Shown here: positions 8,951 through 17,796 of the stretch, one piece after another
Layout: every line of letters begins with the position of its first letter
Position numbering within the stretch: position 1 is the stretch's first letter
Source: an uncultured Phocaeicola sp.
GTDB lineage: Bacteria; Bacteroidota; Bacteroidia; Bacteroidales; Bacteroidaceae
NCBI GenBank assembly: GCA_944320845.1
Contig: CALUJA010000004.1
Span: 119,632-183,631 of the forward strand
Length of the DNA stretch: 64,000 nt
Reading direction: 5' to 3'
Program-made: the position numbers and the translations under genes
Notes under the pieces: generated by a model
Database searches by the model: none
Seen by the model: the letters and a program-made list of their open reading frames with translations, nothing else
What the model was told of the DNA's origin: nothing

Positions 8951-9664
8951 ATGGCAAACGCGATTATCCGAAACATTCCGAATACGATAACGAGCTGCAA
9001 TCTGCTGTGCGGATGCATTGCTACGTGGTGGGCATTCCAAGGCGCGTACGAATATGCCTTGCTGTTTATCGTGTCGGGTGCCGTATTCGATTTTTTCGAC
9101 GGCATGACGGCCAGACTTCTCCACGTGTCTTCACCTATCGGCAAGGAACTCGACTCACTGGCCGACGATATCACATTCGGACTGGCTCCTTCGGCCATCG
9201 CCTTTTCCCTCTTCAAGGAAGTGCATTATCCCGAATGGCTTTCCGGACTGAACAGTATCATGCCCTACACCGCATTCCTTATCGCGGTGTTTTCCGCCCT
9301 GCGCCTGGCAAAGTTCAATTTAGACGAACGGCAGACAAGCTCCTTCATCGGCATGCCGACACCGGCAAATGCCTTGTTTTGGGGCTCGTTGGCAGTGGGC
9401 TCGCACAGCCTCCTCACATCGGGAAGCTTTAATGCTCTCTATCTTTTCATATTGGTTGCCGTCATGTCGCTGCTGTTGGTAGCCGAACTTCCCATGTTCT
9501 CGCTCAAGTTTAAAGACTTGTCATGGGCTCACAACAAAGTAAGCTACATTTTTCTGATAGTAAGCATACCGCTGCTGGTCATCTTCCGCATGAGCGGGTT
9601 TGCGGCTGTCATCGTGTGGTATATCGTGCTTTCGCTGATAACCTGCAAGAGCAAACAAGAATAA
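8951..9664 (+). CDS. pssA: CDP-diacylglycerol-serine O-phosphatidyltransferase
   Basis: Condenses CDP-diacylglycerol with serine to make phosphatidylserine, the substrate of the neighbouring Psd. The CDP-alcohol phosphatidyltransferase signature is plain: DFFDGMTAR, then GKELDSLADD, giving the spaced aspartates. Several membrane segments follow. The protein has 237 residues from the ATG at 8951; a GTG six bases upstream is in frame but less likely. It is the second gene of the phospholipid operon, 14 nt after psd. Confidence 0.95.
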   Translation: MANAIIRNIPNTITSCNLLCGCIATWWAFQGAYEYALLFIVSGAVFDFFDGMTARLLHVSSPIGKELDSLADDITFGLAPSAIAFSLFKEVHYPEWLSGLNSIMPYTAFLIAVFSALRLAKFNLDERQTSSFIGMPTPANALFWGSLAVGSHSLLTSGSFNALYLFILVAVMSLLLVAELPMFSLKFKDLSWAHNKVSYIFLIVSIPLLVIFRMSGFAAVIVWYIVLSLITCKSKQE

Positions 9665-9674
9665 GATTACGGCC

Positions 9675-9938
9675 ATGTTTCACATTCTCGGGTTCATTTT
9701 CTTTTTCCTCCTGATAATCATCATCGTCGGACTGATTATCTTATTCAAGATTGTCGGTACGGTATTCCGTTTCGGCCGCCGGATGAAAGGTACAGACCAG
9801 GACTCGTCTTACCGCCCGCACCCGCATCCCGACGAGACGAACGGCGGAAGCACAGCTTCTCCCGCCCCCAACCGGAAAAAGGTATTCGATGACGACGAAG
9901 GAGAATATGTGGATTACGAAGAAATCAAAGACAAATAA
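9675..9938 (+). CDS. Small membrane protein, DUF4834-like
   Basis: An 87-residue protein with one long hydrophobic segment (residues 4-30) followed by a basic stretch (FRFGRRMKG) and a charged, disordered tail ending in DDDEGEYVDYEEIKDK. It resembles the DUF4834 proteins found beside pssA in Bacteroides. It is the third gene of the psd-pssA operon, 10 nt after pssA. The function is not known; its position suggests a role at the membrane linked to phospholipid synthesis, which is inference. Confidence 0.75.
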   Translation: MFHILGFIFFFLLIIIIVGLIILFKIVGTVFRFGRRMKGTDQDSSYRPHPHPDETNGGSTASPAPNRKKVFDDDEGEYVDYEEIKDK

Positions 9939-10050
9939 GAGTTTCCTCTCTTTACGGACAGCCGTTTCATCCTTGAAAAAACTTTTTCCCCCGAAACCAT
10001 ACGGATTTCTTATAAGGCAAAACTTTTTCCGTAAAAGGCTGCCGGCTTCT

Positions 10051-10960
10051 TCACCTCCTGCACCGCACCAGCATCACGCTGACCAGAATCACGGCCAGAC
10101 CCGCCAGCTGGACGGCCGACACGTGTTCTCCTCCGAAACCGACACCGACAACCACCGCCACGACGGGATTGACATAGGCATGCGTAGCAACCTCCGTAGC
10201 CGGACGCACCTTCAAAAGCCAGACATACGCCGTATAAGCCAGAATGGAACCGCAGGTCACCAGATAGGCCAGAGCGCTCCAAGACCAGACCGAGACCGCT
10301 CTCCAGTCTGTTTCCACCCATTCCCCCGTAACGCAGGCACACATCCAAAACGCCAGACTGGCAAAGACCATCTGCCATGCCGCACCGGAAAAAGCATATA
10401 CATTCTCGACCTCAGACGAGCGGTATTTGGTATACAAAGTTCCCAATGCCCATGAAACGCAGCCGACTATCAGCAGCAAAATTCCGTATTCACCGTGCCG
10501 CTGCAAGGCTTCCCCTTCGCGAAGCTGCTCCACATAGAGCATCGTCACTCCGGCAAAGCCCAACAAGACTCCCCCCCACAGCCGGAAGATTACGGAAATT
10601 ATGTCTCCACATCGGCGCATCAAGCAACATAATCCATACGGCCGTAGACGAAGCGACAATTGCCACCAGGCTGCTGCTGACATACCGCTGGGCCAACATG
10701 ATGACGGCCATATCCACAAACAGCAAGACAATGCCGCTCACCGCCGAACGCCGTATCAGCCGCAAGTCGAACACGCGCTCGCCCCGAAAACGGCAGGCAG
10801 CCAACAGGATTATGCCCGCAACCGTAAACCGCAACGCTCCCAACAAGAATGGAGGAATCCCCTGCAATGCCACACCGATGAAATAGTAAGTCGACCCCCA
10901 TACCACATAGATAAGGAAATAGGCCGTTATGACCGCATATCTGTTTACTGTCTCTTTCAT
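10051..10960 (-). pseudogene. EamA/DMT-family exporter, frameshifted at a G7 run
   Basis: The first part (from ATG 10960, MKETVNRYAVITAYFLIYVV) and the second part (ending at 10051) are in different frames. Together they give an ordinary ten-helix EamA transporter. The frames meet at a run of seven G on the minus strand (C7 at 10571-10577). With six G the sequence reads through as PAVGGVLLGFAGVTML and gives a 302-residue protein, the normal family length. So there is one extra G. It may be a real null allele, a phase-variable tract or a base-calling error. EamA proteins export small metabolites; the substrate is unknown. Confidence 0.8.
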
Positions 10961-11271
10961 GATACCACTGATACTTATGCCACAAAAATAGCACGAAGAA
11001 ACCATTTACCATGTAGACAAGTTACGGAAAAAAATCCCCGATTTACAGCATAGCGGATTCCACCGTATGTTTTCAAACACAAAAATGAGGCTGCAAACAT
11101 GTAAACTTACGGATTCCGAATGAAGCGACACGCATGATACGGTAAGCCAGACAGCCTATTCGCTCGGATTCCAATACACTCAGCATCTCTGCCGGCTGTT
11201 CAAGCGGCGGTTGGGCTATACTCCCAATGAATACCGGACACAGAACAGCATCCAATGACCGGAACAAGGGA
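10961..11271. other. Intergenic stretch between the exporter and tadA
   Basis: Apart from the AraC relic near 11142-11258, no gene is seen. The sequence from about 11035 to 11141 may contain further decayed parts of the same regulator in other frames, but I cannot support exact limits. Confidence 0.5.
11142..11258 (+). pseudogene. Relic of an AraC-family regulator, C-terminal helix-turn-helix
   Basis: One plus-strand frame encodes VSQTAYSLGFQYTQHLCRLF and then KRRLGYTPNEYRTQNSIQ before a stop at 11256-11258. This is the second helix-turn-helix of an AraC/XylS regulator. The frame is closed just upstream, and a neighbouring frame (NEATRMIR, ending about 11142) looks like the preceding segment, so at least one frameshift has occurred. 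Nothing recognisable of the sensor domain remains. It lies between the exporter and tadA genes, opposite in strand to both. Confidence 0.65.
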
Positions 11272-11706
11272 TTATCGCTTTTTTTTGAAGAAGTCTTTCA
11301 TCAGCCCGGCACATTCATCGGCCATCACTCCCGTCAGCACTTCGGTCTTGGGATGGAGAGAATCGGGCGCATACTTCCGGTATCCGCGCTTTTCATCGCC
11401 CGCCCCGAAGACAAGACGGCGAACCTGCGCCCAAGCAATGGCTCCCGCACACATTACACACGGTTCGACCGTAACGTATAGCGTGCAGTCGTTCAGATAC
11501 TTCCCGCCCAACGCATTGGCTGCTGCCGTGACGGCCTGCATTTCAGCATGGGCAGTCACATCGTTGAGCGTCTCGGTAAGATTGTGCGCACGGGCTATAA
11601 TCCGGTCGCGACACACTACAACCGCCCCCACCGGCACTTCTCCCGCCTCGGCGGCCCTTTGCGCCTCCACCAATGCCTGCTTCATATAAAAGTTGTCATC
11701 TGCCAT
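11272..11706 (-). CDS. tadA: tRNA-specific adenosine deaminase
   Basis: A 144-residue zinc deaminase that converts adenosine 34 to inosine in tRNA-Arg(ACG), needed to read CGN codons. The catalytic HAE is at residues 53-55 and the zinc-binding PCVMC at 82-86, with cysteines 83 and 86. The length is normal. The start is 2 nt beyond the stop of the small upstream gene on the same strand, so the two are probably translated from one message. Confidence 0.95.
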   Translation of the reverse strand: MADDNFYMKQALVEAQRAAEAGEVPVGAVVVCRDRIIARAHNLTETLNDVTAHAEMQAVTAAANALGGKYLNDCTLYVTVEPCVMCAGAIAWAQVRRLVFGAGDEKRGYRKYAPDSLHPKTEVLTGVMADECAGLMKDFFKKKR

Positions 11707-11707
11707 A

Positions 11708-11941
11708 TCACCTGCGCATATCGTGTTCTTTAAACAAGGTAGGATAATCTTCCTCCATTTTCTGGTGAATAAAAGCCAGAATCGTCTCTCGAAGCCAGCG
11801 CGCCTTATTGGTTATCTGATATTTCTCCAGATAACGGTCTACAATCTGCACTTCTTCCTCACTCATCAGACAAACCATCCGCTGCTTCCGAGGCGGGACT
11901 GACGAGGGTACCTTCTTTCTTTTTTTACCGCAATTCACCAT
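11708..11941 (-). CDS. Small basic protein, possible ribbon-helix-helix
   Basis: A 77-residue protein with a lysine-rich N-terminus (MVNCGKKRKKVPSSVPPRKQ) followed by a helical segment (MSEEEVQIVDRYLEKYQITNKARWLRETILAFI) that resembles a ribbon-helix-helix DNA-binding fold. I do not recognise the family with certainty. It lies directly upstream of tadA with only a 1-nt gap, so the two are likely co-expressed. A function in DNA binding is inferred from composition only. Confidence 0.7.
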   Translation of the reverse strand: MVNCGKKRKKVPSSVPPRKQRMVCLMSEEEVQIVDRYLEKYQITNKARWLRETILAFIHQKMEEDYPTLFKEHDMRR

Positions 11942-12011
11942 TCCGCTACAAAATTAAATGGACTTCCGCTAAAATCAAAGCGCAAAATGCGTATTTTTGC
12001 AAAAAAGAAAA

Positions 12012-12380
12012 ATGGCTGAACACAATGCATTAGGAAAAGAGGGAGAAGGCGAAGCTGTCGCCTACCTGCGAGATAAAGGGTATGCCATCCGTCACTGCAA
12101 CTGGCGGGCAGGCAGACTGGAGCTGGACATCGTGGCCGAAAAGAACGGGGAACTGATAGTGGTCGAGGTCAAGACCCGGCGCAACGAAAAATACGGAAGA
12201 CCGGAAGACGCCGTTGACCGTTTAAAGATACGGAACATCGTGGCTTCTACAGACGCATACCTCAAGAAATTCCAGATTGACCTTCCCGTACGGTTCGATG
12301 TCATTACCCTCATCGGGGCGAATCCCCCCTATCGCATCGAACACATAGAGGAAGCCTTCTTTCCTCCTATATGGAACTGA
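12012..12380 (+). CDS. YraN/UPF0102 family endonuclease-like protein
   Basis: A 122-residue protein with the core of the restriction-endonuclease-like fold: GRLELDIVAEKNGELIVVEVKTR around residues 36-58, providing the E, D, E and K of a possible nuclease site. The family is widespread and poorly characterised. I chose ATG 12012 (MAEHNALGKEGE) over a TTG at 11997, because the former matches relatives. A TATTTTTG box at 11992-11999 lies just upstream and would give a very short leader. It opens a run of four close plus-strand genes ending with a MATE transporter. Confidence 0.88.
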   Translation: MAEHNALGKEGEGEAVAYLRDKGYAIRHCNWRAGRLELDIVAEKNGELIVVEVKTRRNEKYGRPEDAVDRLKIRNIVASTDAYLKKFQIDLPVRFDVITLIGANPPYRIEHIEEAFFPPIWN

Positions 12381-12390
12381 AGAAACGACT

Positions 12391-12747
12391 ATGGATATAG
12401 AAACGATACGCGAATATTGTCTGAATAAGAAAGCGGTCTTTGAATGCTTTCCCTTTGATGATGTCAATCTGGTATTTAAGGTAGTAGACCGGATGTTTGC
12501 CCTGATAGACTTAGAAAAGCCCGACCGCATCTGTCTGAAGTGTAATCCGGAATATGCCATCGAGTTGCGCGAGCACTACGACGGCATAGACGGAGCCTAC
12601 CACTTCAACAAAAAATACTGGAATCAGGTGTTCATTGAAAGTGATGTGCCCGATTCCCTCATTCTGAAACTGATAGACCACTCTTACGAAGAAGTCATCA
12701 AGAAATTTACCCGGAAACAAAAAGAAGCTTACCATGAATTATCCTGA
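12391..12747 (+). CDS. MmcQ/YjbR family protein
   Basis: A 118-residue protein of the MmcQ/YjbR family, with the double-wing DNA-binding-like fold. Typical features are FPFDDVNLVFKV near residue 21, the FALIDL segment, LKCNPE and the HFNKKYWNQV stretch near residue 72. The biological role is unsettled. It starts 10 nt after YraN and its last 14 nt overlap the start of birA, which indicates translational coupling. Confidence 0.88.
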   Translation: MDIETIREYCLNKKAVFECFPFDDVNLVFKVVDRMFALIDLEKPDRICLKCNPEYAIELREHYDGIDGAYHFNKKYWNQVFIESDVPDSLILKLIDHSYEEVIKKFTRKQKEAYHELS

Positions 12748-13477
12748 CCCCATCCGACTGAACGAAACGACATCCACCAATTCCTATCTGGCAGACCTGT
12801 GCCAACAACAGGATGTTGCCGAACTGACATGTGTCTATACGGCCTTCCAGAGTGCCGGACGCGGACAGCGCGGCAACAGCTGGGAGTCGGAAGCCGGAAA
12901 GAACCTGCTTTTCAGCTTTGTAACCTATCCCGACTTTCTGGAAGCCCGCCGCCAGTTCCTGCTTTCACAGGTCACGGCGCTTGCGCTTCAGGAAGTGCTG
13001 ACGCAATATGCTGAACATATCACCATCAAATGGCCGAATGACATCTATTGGAAAGACAAAAAACTGTGCGGCACGCTTATCGAAAACGACCTGACCGGAA
13101 CGCACATCAGCCGCTCCATTTCAGGAACGGGCATCAACCTGAATCAAGAGCGTTTTTTGAGCGATGCGCCAAATCCGGTCTCTCTTTTCCAGATTACGGG
13201 GCAACTGTATGAAACGGAAGAAATCCTGCGGGAAGTGATGGAACGCATCACACATTATTATTCCCTGCTTAAGGCCAACGAAACCGGCATCATTACCTCG
13301 CGCTACAAAGATGCACTCTACCGCAAGGAAGGATACCATCTCTATCGGGACGGCACGGAGACATTCCGCGCCCGCATCTGCGACATCGAGGCTTCAGGCC
13401 GCCTCATCGTGGAAGATGAAGCCGGAAAAACGAGAGGATACATGTTTAAGGAAGTAAGTTTCCTGCTCAACGAATAA
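12734..13477 (+). CDS. birA: Biotin-[acetyl-CoA-carboxylase] ligase
   Basis: A 247-residue biotin protein ligase that activates biotin with ATP and attaches it to carboxyl carrier proteins. The biotin-binding loop GRGQRGNSW is near residue 45 and KWPNDIYW near residue 97. There is no N-terminal helix-turn-helix, so it is a class I ligase without the repressor role seen in E. coli. The start overlaps the preceding MmcQ/YjbR gene by 14 nt, and a MATE gene follows 14 nt downstream. Confidence 0.93.
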   Translation: MNYPDPIRLNETTSTNSYLADLCQQQDVAELTCVYTAFQSAGRGQRGNSWESEAGKNLLFSFVTYPDFLEARRQFLLSQVTALALQEVLTQYAEHITIKWPNDIYWKDKKLCGTLIENDLTGTHISRSISGTGINLNQERFLSDAPNPVSLFQITGQLYETEEILREVMERITHYYSLLKANETGIITSRYKDALYRKEGYHLYRDGTETFRARICDIEASGRLIVEDEAGKTRGYMFKEVSFLLNE

Positions 13478-13491
13478 CCGCCGCCAACGAC

Positions 13492-14787
13492 ATGACGCCA
13501 ACCAACCAACGGATTCTTCACATTGCCATACCGTCAATCGTCTCAAACATCACGGTGCCGCTCTTGGGATTAGTAGACGTTACGATTGTAGGACACTTGG
13601 GGTCGGCCGCCTATATCGGTGCCATCGCCGTGGGCGGAATGCTCTTCAGTATGATTTACTGGATATTCGGATTCCTCCGCATGGGCACGGGAGGCCTGAC
13701 CGCACAGGCTTACGGCCGGCACGACCTGCACGAAGCTACGCGCATCCTGCAACGTGCGCTTGCCGTCAGCACACTGCTCGCCCTTGCTCTGGTCATGCTC
13801 CAGTATCCCATATGCAAAATCGCATTTCTGCTTATCGATGCCAGTCCGGAGGTGCAGGAACTGGCCGCGCGGTACTTCTACATCTGTATCTGGGGTGCGC
13901 CTGCCACGCTCGGGCTTTACGGATTTACCGGATGGTTTATCGGGATGCAGAACTCGCGCTTCCCGATGTTCGTCGCCATTGCCCAGAACATCGTCAACAT
14001 TGCCGCGAGCGTATGCTTCGTTTTCGCCTTCGGCATGAAGGTGGAAGGCGTGGCTCTGGGCACACTGCTTGCGCAATATGCCGGTCTGCTTATGGCCGCC
14101 CTGCTCTGGCTGCGCTTCTACCGCCCGCTCCGCAAGCATATCGGCCGGAAAGGCCTGTTTGAAAAATCGGCTATGATGCGCTTTTTCCAGATAAACCGCG
14201 ACATTTTTCTGCGCACGCTCTGCCTGGTGGCCGTTACCGTCTTTTTTACTTCCACCGGAGCCGCATACGGCGATGTCACGCTTGCGGTAAACACCCTGCT
14301 CATGCAGCTGTTCACCCTGTTTTCCTATATCATGGACGGGTTTGCCTATGCCGGCGAAGCACTGACAGGGAAAAACATCGGAGCGGGAAACCGCCCCGAA
14401 CTGAAACGAACCGTGCGTCTGCTCTTCGGATGGGGGCTTGCGCTCTCTTTGGCCTTCACCCTGCTGTACGGCATCGGGGGAAAAGGCTTCCTCGGACTGC
14501 TGACAAACAACGAATCGGTCATCCATGCCTCAGGCGAGTACTTTTACTGGGTGCTGATGATTCCGTTGGCAGGATTTTCGGCTTTCCTGCTCGACGGCAT
14601 CTGCATAGGGGCTACCGCCACGCGCCTCATGCTCCGGGCCATGTTTGCCGCCTCCGGAAGCTTTTTTATCATCTATTACGCATTCCATTCCCTACTGGGA
14701 AACCATGCGCTCTGGATGGCCTTTATCGTCTATCTGGCACTGCGGGGAATCCTGCAAGCCTTATCGGGAAGACACCTTTTCATGTAA
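13492..14787 (+). CDS. MATE family efflux transporter
   Basis: A 431-residue membrane protein of the MATE family with about twelve hydrophobic segments in two related halves. The N-terminus (PSIVSNITVPLLGLVDVTIVGHLGSAAYIGAIAVG) is typical of the DinF-like branch. It exports organic cations or other small molecules by sodium or proton antiport; the substrate is unknown. It is the last gene of the YraN-MmcQ-birA run. Two other MATE genes occur in this window (51361 and 61677) and are not close copies of it. Confidence 0.92.
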   Translation: MTPTNQRILHIAIPSIVSNITVPLLGLVDVTIVGHLGSAAYIGAIAVGGMLFSMIYWIFGFLRMGTGGLTAQAYGRHDLHEATRILQRALAVSTLLALALVMLQYPICKIAFLLIDASPEVQELAARYFYICIWGAPATLGLYGFTGWFIGMQNSRFPMFVAIAQNIVNIAASVCFVFAFGMKVEGVALGTLLAQYAGLLMAALLWLRFYRPLRKHIGRKGLFEKSAMMRFFQINRDIFLRTLCLVAVTVFFTSTGAAYGDVTLAVNTLLMQLFTLFSYIMDGFAYAGEALTGKNIGAGNRPELKRTVRLLFGWGLALSLAFTLLYGIGGKGFLGLLTNNESVIHASGEYFYWVLMIPLAGFSAFLLDGICIGATATRLMLRAMFAASGSFFIIYYAFHSLLGNHALWMAFIVYLALRGILQALSGRHLFM

Positions 14788-14853
14788 CACTCCCGTAACA
14801 TATTCTACACCGCATCTTTACATGGAGGCAACATTCCTGCAACATGCTCCCTC

Positions 14854-14861
14854 TATTTTTG
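14854..14861 (+). promoter_or_regulatory. Possible -7 box for the glycerophosphodiesterase gene
   Basis: TATTTTTG fits the TAnnTTTG consensus. No clear -33 element was seen, and the gap to the start codon is about 98 nt, so this is tentative. Confidence 0.4.
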
Positions 14862-14958
14862 CCTGATAGAGTGTAAACCAAAAGCTTCATCCATATAAAA
14901 CGAATTTTTCAACCTAAGCATCCCTACGGATGACGGGACAAAAACTAAAAAGAAACCT

Positions 14959-15723
14959 ATGAACACGAGAAATCTTATTGTAGCCCTTGTCTGCATGCTC
15001 TGTGCCGGAGCAGGAAACGCCCAGACGAAAATCATCGCCCACCGCGGATTCTGGCAGACGGAAGGTTCTGCCCAAAACTCTGTTACGGCCCTGAAGCGGG
15101 CTGCCGAAGCCAAACTGTACGGTTCAGAGTTTGATGTGCAGCTGACTGCCGACGGAACCGTAGTAGTGAACCATGATGACGAAATCGGAGGGCTGACCAT
15201 CGGCACGACCGACTATGCAAAGCTGAAGCATCTGAAGCTTAAAAACGGGGAAACACTGCCCACACTCGCCGACTATCTGAAGGCAGGAAAAGCTTTGCCC
15301 CATATCCAGCTCATTCTTGAAATAAAGCCGCATCCGACGAAAGCGCAAGAAGACGCGATTGCGGCGGCATGCGTCAGCATGGTAAAGGAATACGGAATGG
15401 AAAAGCAGGTGGAATATATTTCGTTCAGCATGAACATCTGCGAACAGCTTGCAAGACTTGCTCCAGATGCCGAAATCGCCTATTTAGAAGGCGATGTAAC
15501 CCCGAAAGTCATCAAGGAAAAAGGTCTGACGGGCATTGACTACGAATATAAGGTATTTGAAAAACATCCGGAATGGATAAGGGAAGCCCACGAACTCGGC
15601 CTGAAAGTGAATGTATGGACGGTCAACCGGGAAGCGGACATGCGGAAAATGGCCGGTCTGAAAGTGGACTATCTGACAACCGACAGGCCACTGGAAGCCG
15701 ACAAGCTGCTCAACGCAAGATAG
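14959..15723 (+). CDS. Glycerophosphodiester phosphodiesterase, secreted
   Basis: A 254-residue enzyme that cleaves glycerophosphodiesters into glycerol-3-phosphate and an alcohol. A signal peptide (MNTRNLIVALVCMLCAGAGNA) ends near residue 22, so it acts in the periplasm. The catalytic signature begins with IIAHRGFW and continues with the GSEFDVQLTADGTVVVNHDD stretch supplying glutamate, aspartate and histidine. A later NVWTVNREADMRKM segment is typical of the barrel end. It stands alone between a MATE gene and pyrH. Confidence 0.92.
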   Translation: MNTRNLIVALVCMLCAGAGNAQTKIIAHRGFWQTEGSAQNSVTALKRAAEAKLYGSEFDVQLTADGTVVVNHDDEIGGLTIGTTDYAKLKHLKLKNGETLPTLADYLKAGKALPHIQLILEIKPHPTKAQEDAIAAACVSMVKEYGMEKQVEYISFSMNICEQLARLAPDAEIAYLEGDVTPKVIKEKGLTGIDYEYKVFEKHPEWIREAHELGLKVNVWTVNREADMRKMAGLKVDYLTTDRPLEADKLLNAR

Positions 15724-15764
15724 CATCCGTCTCTGTCCGCCGTCAAATAAAGTCCCGTTTATGC

Positions 15765-15793
15765 TTGCATTCCTGGTTTTATTTTTATCTTTG
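15765..15793 (+). promoter_or_regulatory. Predicted promoter of pyrH
   Basis: TATCTTTG at 15786-15793 with TTG at 15765-15767 18 nt upstream. It lies 33 nt before the pyrH ATG at 15827 and argues against the upstream in-frame start. Confidence 0.6.
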
Positions 15794-15826
15794 CGTCTAA
15801 ACCAATTAAAAACAGTTCTTATAATT

Positions 15827-16537
15827 ATGGCAAGATTTAAACGAATCCTGTTAAAGCTAAGCGGCGAAAGCCTGATGGGAGAGAAAAAATACGGAATCGA
15901 CGAGAAACGGCTGGGCGAATATGCTCAACAAATCAAGGAAATCCATGACATGGGCGTGCAGATAGGCATCGTAATCGGCGGAGGAAACATCTTCCGCGGA
16001 CTGAGCGGGGCAGGAAAAGGTTTCGACCGTGTGATGGGCGACCAGATGGGTATGCTCGCCACCGTAATCAACAGTCTCGGCCTGTGTTCGGCACTTCGGG
16101 CGGCCGGCGTAAAGGCCCGTGTCCTGACCGCCATCCGTATGGAACCTATCGGAGAGCTTTATACAAAATGGAAAGCCATCGGTGCGATGGAAGACGGTGA
16201 AGTGGTCATCATGTCGGCCGGCACGGGAAACCCGTTCTTTACAACAGATACAGGCTCGTCGCTGCGCGGCATCGAGATAGAAGCCAATGTCATGCTGAAG
16301 GGAACACGTGTAGACGGCATCTATACCGCCGACCCGGAAAAAGACCCGACAGCTACCAAATTCGATGACATTACGTATGACGAGGTGCTGGCCCGCGGAC
16401 TGAAAGTGATGGACCTTACCGCCACCTGCATGTGCAAGGAGAATAATCTGCCCATCATCGTATTCGACATGGATACTGTAGGGAATCTGAAAAAAGTAAT
16501 GTCTGGCGAAAACATCGGGACACTGGTACACAACTAA
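15827..16537 (+). CDS. pyrH: UMP kinase
   Basis: A 236-residue kinase of the amino-acid kinase family that phosphorylates UMP to UDP. It begins MARFKRILLKLSGESLMG, with GIVIGGGNIFRG following near residue 47, and later GTGNPFFTTDTG and DGIYTADPEKDP, all standard for PyrH. The start at 15827 is chosen because residues encoded upstream in the open frame are not part of the family and a promoter box falls there. A PagL-like gene follows 29 nt downstream on the same strand. Confidence 0.96.
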   Translation: MARFKRILLKLSGESLMGEKKYGIDEKRLGEYAQQIKEIHDMGVQIGIVIGGGNIFRGLSGAGKGFDRVMGDQMGMLATVINSLGLCSALRAAGVKARVLTAIRMEPIGELYTKWKAIGAMEDGEVVIMSAGTGNPFFTTDTGSSLRGIEIEANVMLKGTRVDGIYTADPEKDPTATKFDDITYDEVLARGLKVMDLTATCMCKENNLPIIVFDMDTVGNLKKVMSGENIGTLVHN

Positions 16538-16566
16538 GCGGTCATAAGGAAGATACTTTGCCTTGC

Positions 16567-17796
16567 ATGCGGAGAATATTTTTCATACTCCTGGGCTGTA
16601 TTCTGACCATCAGCATATATGCCGCTTCCGACTCTTTAAGAAATATAGAGCCACGTGCCGCAAGCCGCTTCCCTCTCGTTCATCAGCTAGGATTCGACTT
16701 GCGTGCGGCCTATATTGCACCTACCAACCAATTCTTGCGCGGGAACAACGCCACCGGGAACCCTGTCAACAAGGCTTTTTCCGCCCACCTGAAGTATGCC
16801 TTCCGGTTCAATCCAAACTCTTACGAGGGGAAGGTCTACCGCGACGCGTATCAAGGAGTGGGCTTGTCATTCAACAGCTTTCAAAGGCCGCATGAATTGG
16901 GCAGTCCGATAGGCATCTACCTGTTTCAGGGCAGTCCGATAGTCCGGTTCAACCCGCATTTTTCTCTGAATTATGAATGGAACTTCGGCATTTCTTTCGG
17001 GTGGAAACCACACGACTACACAAGCAATCCCTACAACCGCGTTATCGGTTCGCGGACCAATGCCTATCTGAACGCCAACTTCTATTTAGACTGGCGACTT
17101 TCCCCCTACTGGCATGTCATGGCCGGAGCCGACTTTACCCATTATTCCAACGGGAACACCAATTTTCCGAACACCGGTCTGAACACAATCGGCGCAAGAA
17201 TAGGACTGGCCTACATCCTGAATCCGGACAAAGAGCCTGACACTCCGCATTCCGGCCTTATGCCCGTGCGTTTCCAGAAACATGTCAGTTACGACCTCAT
17301 CCTGTTCGGGTCGTGGCGGAGAAAGGGCATCATGCTCGATGACAATAAGGGAGTGGCCTCTCCCGACAGATATACGGTATTAGGATTCAACTTTATGCCT
17401 TTATACAACTTTTGTCCGCGTTTCCGGGCCGGCATATCCCTCGACGGAATCTACGACAGCAGCGCCAGTGCCTATATCAAAAACGAGGCTGTGGCAATAG
17501 GAGAAAGTGCCGAACTGACCATCGTACGCCCTCCCCGCCGCTATCAATACGCCTTAGGCTTGTCGGCACGGGCCGAATATGTCATGCCTTATTTCTCGGT
17601 GAACGTGGGAATCGGAGCCAATGCCCTTTACCGCAGCCACGATTTCAGGGGATGCTACCAGATACTGGCGCTAAAAATCTCCATGACCCGCAGTCTTTTT
17701 CTTCATATCGGCTACAATCTGCAAAACTTCCATAATCCCAATTACCTGATGCTCGGCATAGGCTACCGGTTCAACAACAGGCGGACTATCTTATGA
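16567..17796 (+). CDS. PagL-like lipid A deacylase / acyloxyacyl hydrolase family protein
   Basis: A 409-residue outer-membrane beta-barrel protein. A signal peptide ends near residue 20 (ILTISIYAA). The PagL-type catalytic stretch GADFTHYSNG lies at about 187-196, with histidine 192 and serine 194, followed by NTGLNTIGARIG. PagL removes the 3-O acyl chain of lipid A. This protein is about twice the length of PagL, as in Bacteroidetes relatives, so the exact reaction is uncertain. The start is set at ATG 16567 instead of the in-frame TTG at 16558. Its stop overlaps the end of the convergent DUF418 gene by 6 nt. Confidence 0.82.
   Translation: MRRIFFILLGCILTISIYAASDSLRNIEPRAASRFPLVHQLGFDLRAAYIAPTNQFLRGNNATGNPVNKAFSAHLKYAFRFNPNSYEGKVYRDAYQGVGLSFNSFQRPHELGSPIGIYLFQGSPIVRFNPHFSLNYEWNFGISFGWKPHDYTSNPYNRVIGSRTNAYLNANFYLDWRLSPYWHVMAGADFTHYSNGNTNFPNTGLNTIGARIGLAYILNPDKEPDTPHSGLMPVRFQKHVSYDLILFGSWRRKGIMLDDNKGVASPDRYTVLGFNFMPLYNFCPRFRAGISLDGIYDSSASAYIKNEAVAIGESAELTIVRPPRRYQYALGLSARAEYVMPYFSVNVGIGANALYRSHDFRGCYQILALKISMTRSLFLHIGYNLQNFHNPNYLMLGIGYRFNNRRTIL

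Noticed and set aside
9939-10050. Possible small gene after the DUF4834-like gene
   Set aside because: No frame with a plausible start and protein-like composition; the stretch is dominated by A/T-rich repeats.
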